Assembly (NCBI RefSeq): GCF_007846085.1
Contig: NZ_VOEJ01000001.1
Location: 434,001-498,000, forward strand
Source of the DNA: Mucilaginibacter pallidiroseus
GTDB taxonomy: Bacteria; Bacteroidota; Bacteroidia; Sphingobacteriales; Sphingobacteriaceae
Length of the DNA stretch: 64,000 nt
Direction of reading: 5' to 3'
Shown in pieces: positions 62,960 to 64,000 of the stretch; the first letter of the stretch is position 1; every line of letters begins with the position of its first letter. A model generated the notes under the pieces. It was not told where the DNA came from. It did no database searches and worked only from the letters and a program-made list of their open reading frames with translations. The position numbers and the translations under genes were made by a program.

Positions 62960-63496
62960 ATGAAAATACATCAGGATAATACATTAGGTGCATTAGGCAG
63001 CGCCATAGGAAAAGGGCTTTTGGCCGGACTAGCAGCTACGGCAGCCATGACGGTGTCGCAGATGATTGAAATGAAAATAACCAAACGCGAGCCGAGCAAT
63101 GCACCAGTTAAAATAGCAGAAGAAACTGTAGGCGCTAAACCTGCAAGCAAAGATGAAGAGCAAAAGCTATCGCAGGAGATTCACTGGTCATACGGTACCA
63201 CGTGGGGAATTGCGCGCGGACTTATAGGATTAACCGGCTTAAAGGGTATCCCTGCTACACTTGTACACTTTGGAGCGGTTTGGGGCACAGCACTTATTAT
63301 GCTCCCAAAATACAAGGTTAGCAAACCTGTGACTGAGCAAAAGCCAAATGAAATTGCCATTGATGCACTACATCATGCGATTTACGCTGTTACAAGTGGG
63401 CTTGTGTATGATGCATTAGATGCAGGTAGCAAAAACGAACGCCGGTTAAGAAGGATTGCCAAAACGCTTAAAAAGCTCACTGCTCGATTTAGTTAA
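62960..63496 (+). CDS. Membrane-associated protein of unknown function (YagU-like)
   Basis: A 178-residue protein: a glycine-rich helix at ~10-40 (GSAIGKGLLAGLAATAAMTVSQMIEMKI), an acidic loop, then YGTTWGIARGLIGLTGLKGIPATLVHFGAVWGTALIMLPKYKV with two more helices and AIDALHHAIYAVTSGLVYDAL. The layout with H-x-x-x-G-x-x-W-G and HHxxYA resembles DUF1440/YagU-like inner-membrane proteins. It ends in a basic tail (RRLRRIAKTLKKLTARFS). It is followed by a terminator. Confidence 0.65.
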   Translation: MKIHQDNTLGALGSAIGKGLLAGLAATAAMTVSQMIEMKITKREPSNAPVKIAEETVGAKPASKDEEQKLSQEIHWSYGTTWGIARGLIGLTGLKGIPATLVHFGAVWGTALIMLPKYKVSKPVTEQKPNEIAIDALHHAIYAVTSGLVYDALDAGSKNERRLRRIAKTLKKLTARFS

Positions 63497-63514
63497 ATTT
63501 AATTACTAAAAACG

Positions 63515-63543
63515 AAGGGCCGCAATTGAAAACTGCGGCCCTT
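63515..63543. terminator. Intrinsic terminator between convergent genes
   Basis: AAGGGCCGCA (63515-63524) pairs perfectly with TGCGGCCCTT (63534-63543) around a nine-base loop. It lies between the YagU-like gene and the convergent RND gene. Confidence 0.8.
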
Positions 63544-63565
63544 ACTTATTGATTGTTTTGGGAAA

Positions 63566-64000
63566 TTATGCTTCTGTCACTTCAAGTTTTGGTTTTTCTG
63601 TATGATTTTCCTTTTTTCCAAAAAAGTAATTTTTGAGGTTTACACGGATGATGTACATACAAGGCACCAATATCAAGGTAATGATGGTTGCAAAGCCAAG
63701 GCCGAAAATCATTGTCCATGCCAATGGCCCCCAAAAGGCAACGTTATCGCCACCAAAGTGAATATGCGGTTCGAAGTGTGTAAATAAACCCACAAAATCG
63801 ATATTAAAGCCAACCGCCAGCGGTATCAAGCCCAATATAGCTGCTGTAGCAGTTAATAATACCGGTGTCATACGCGTATGCCCAGCCTCAACAACGGCAT
63901 CGTGCAGGTTGTTGCCCTGCTCAATCAAAATATCGGTAAACTCCACCAGCAATATACCGTTACGTACCACCACACCCGCAAGGGCTATGATACCTACGCC
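63566..64000 (-). CDS. RND-family efflux permease, C-terminal end only
   Basis: The frame continues through the right edge, so only the last ~144 codons are here. GVGIIALAGVVVRNGILLVEFTDILIEQG is the characteristic RND helix (compare GIIALAGIVVNNAI), followed by GHTRMTPVLLTATAAILGLIPLAVG, then a loop and FWGPLAWTMIFGLGFATIITLILVPCMYII, the last transmembrane helices. Such AcrB/HAE1-like or metal-efflux pumps export drugs or ions with a MFP and TolC partner. The remainder of the gene lies outside the window. Confidence 0.9.
   Translation of the reverse strand, partial: GVGIIALAGVVVRNGILLVEFTDILIEQGNNLHDAVVEAGHTRMTPVLLTATAAILGLIPLAVGFNIDFVGLFTHFEPHIHFGGDNVAFWGPLAWTMIFGLGFATIITLILVPCMYIIRVNLKNYFFGKKENHTEKPKLEVTEA

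Noticed and set aside
1..64000. CRISPR arrays, insertion sequences, prophage, toxin-antitoxin or defence islands
   Set aside because: No spaced identical repeats, transposase, integrase, phage structural genes or recognisable defence proteins were found; the AlbA_2 gene alone is not enough to call a defence system.

Overview
The window is chromosomal DNA from a Bacteroidota bacterium, most likely Sphingobacteriaceae (Mucilaginibacter- or Pedobacter-like). The clues are a type IX secretion (T9SS) type B cargo protein next to PorP/SprF, a PchR-type AraC regulator, TPR-bearing lipoprotein-like histidine kinases, many Bacteroidota-restricted families (DUF4296, DUF6580, DUF4126, PepSY-like), AT-rich ribosome-binding regions without strong Shine-Dalgarno sequences, and promoters matching the Bacteroidota consensus TTG-N18/19-TAnnTTTG. 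No rRNA, tRNA, CRISPR array, insertion sequence or prophage was seen. It looks like ordinary core and near-core genome with several small lineage-specific or decaying genes.

Layout. 1-2650: end of a GH20 hexosaminidase, a PliI-like lipoprotein and a SRPBCC protein. 2736-6860: a vitamin B12 uptake locus with promoter, adenosylcobalamin riboswitch, BtuB-like receptor, YncE-like propeller lipoprotein and a DUF6580 membrane protein. 6911-10083: zinc-less sirtuin, S41-like protease, CrtA-like monooxygenase. 10157-15015: free-methionine-sulfoxide reductase, hydrolase, Mpg glycosylase, kynureninase, bestrophin, deacetylase-like hydrolase. 15012-18005 (minus): MATE pump, AlbA_2 protein, GNAT, hotdog protein. 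18206-23781: small lipoprotein, two TPR proteins and gyrA. 24022-31295 (minus): serine hydrolase, hemF, MFS, cold-shock protein, PepSY-like protein, SDR, CE2-like esterase. 31313-34164: glyoxalase remnant, mutS2, DUF4296. 34208-37475: YggS, GNAT, RsiV-like lipoprotein, aspartate kinase. 37487-42219: DUF92, an unlisted 58-residue gene, a probable iron-linked divergent pair (DUF6686-like and PchR-like) and an orphan histidine kinase. 42456-48783: argB-proC, S9 peptidase, gpmA, acetate transporter. 48854-52958: OmpA, metZ, OsmC, and a secreted-protein gene broken by a frameshift. 53069-64000: SpmA-SpmB fusion, a 1.7-kilo-residue PKD surface protein with PorP, OsmC, TetR, two small membrane proteins and the end of an RND pump.

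Functional links. The best-supported regulatory unit is the B12 locus, where promoter, riboswitch and receptor are spaced as expected. The T9SS cargo and PorP genes abut directly. Inverted repeats built on TAGTCTAAA/TTTAGACTA sit between the DUF6686-like and PchR-like genes, and a related palindrome lies upstream of ompA, suggesting a metal-responsive regulon. No wholly new defence or mobile system was found. The most unusual items are the PliI-like lipoprotein with a polybasic tail, the DUF6580 gene in the B12 locus, the 58-residue gene with a 33-nt hairpin just before its start, the twin TGTA-N5-TACA operators, and two gene remnants.
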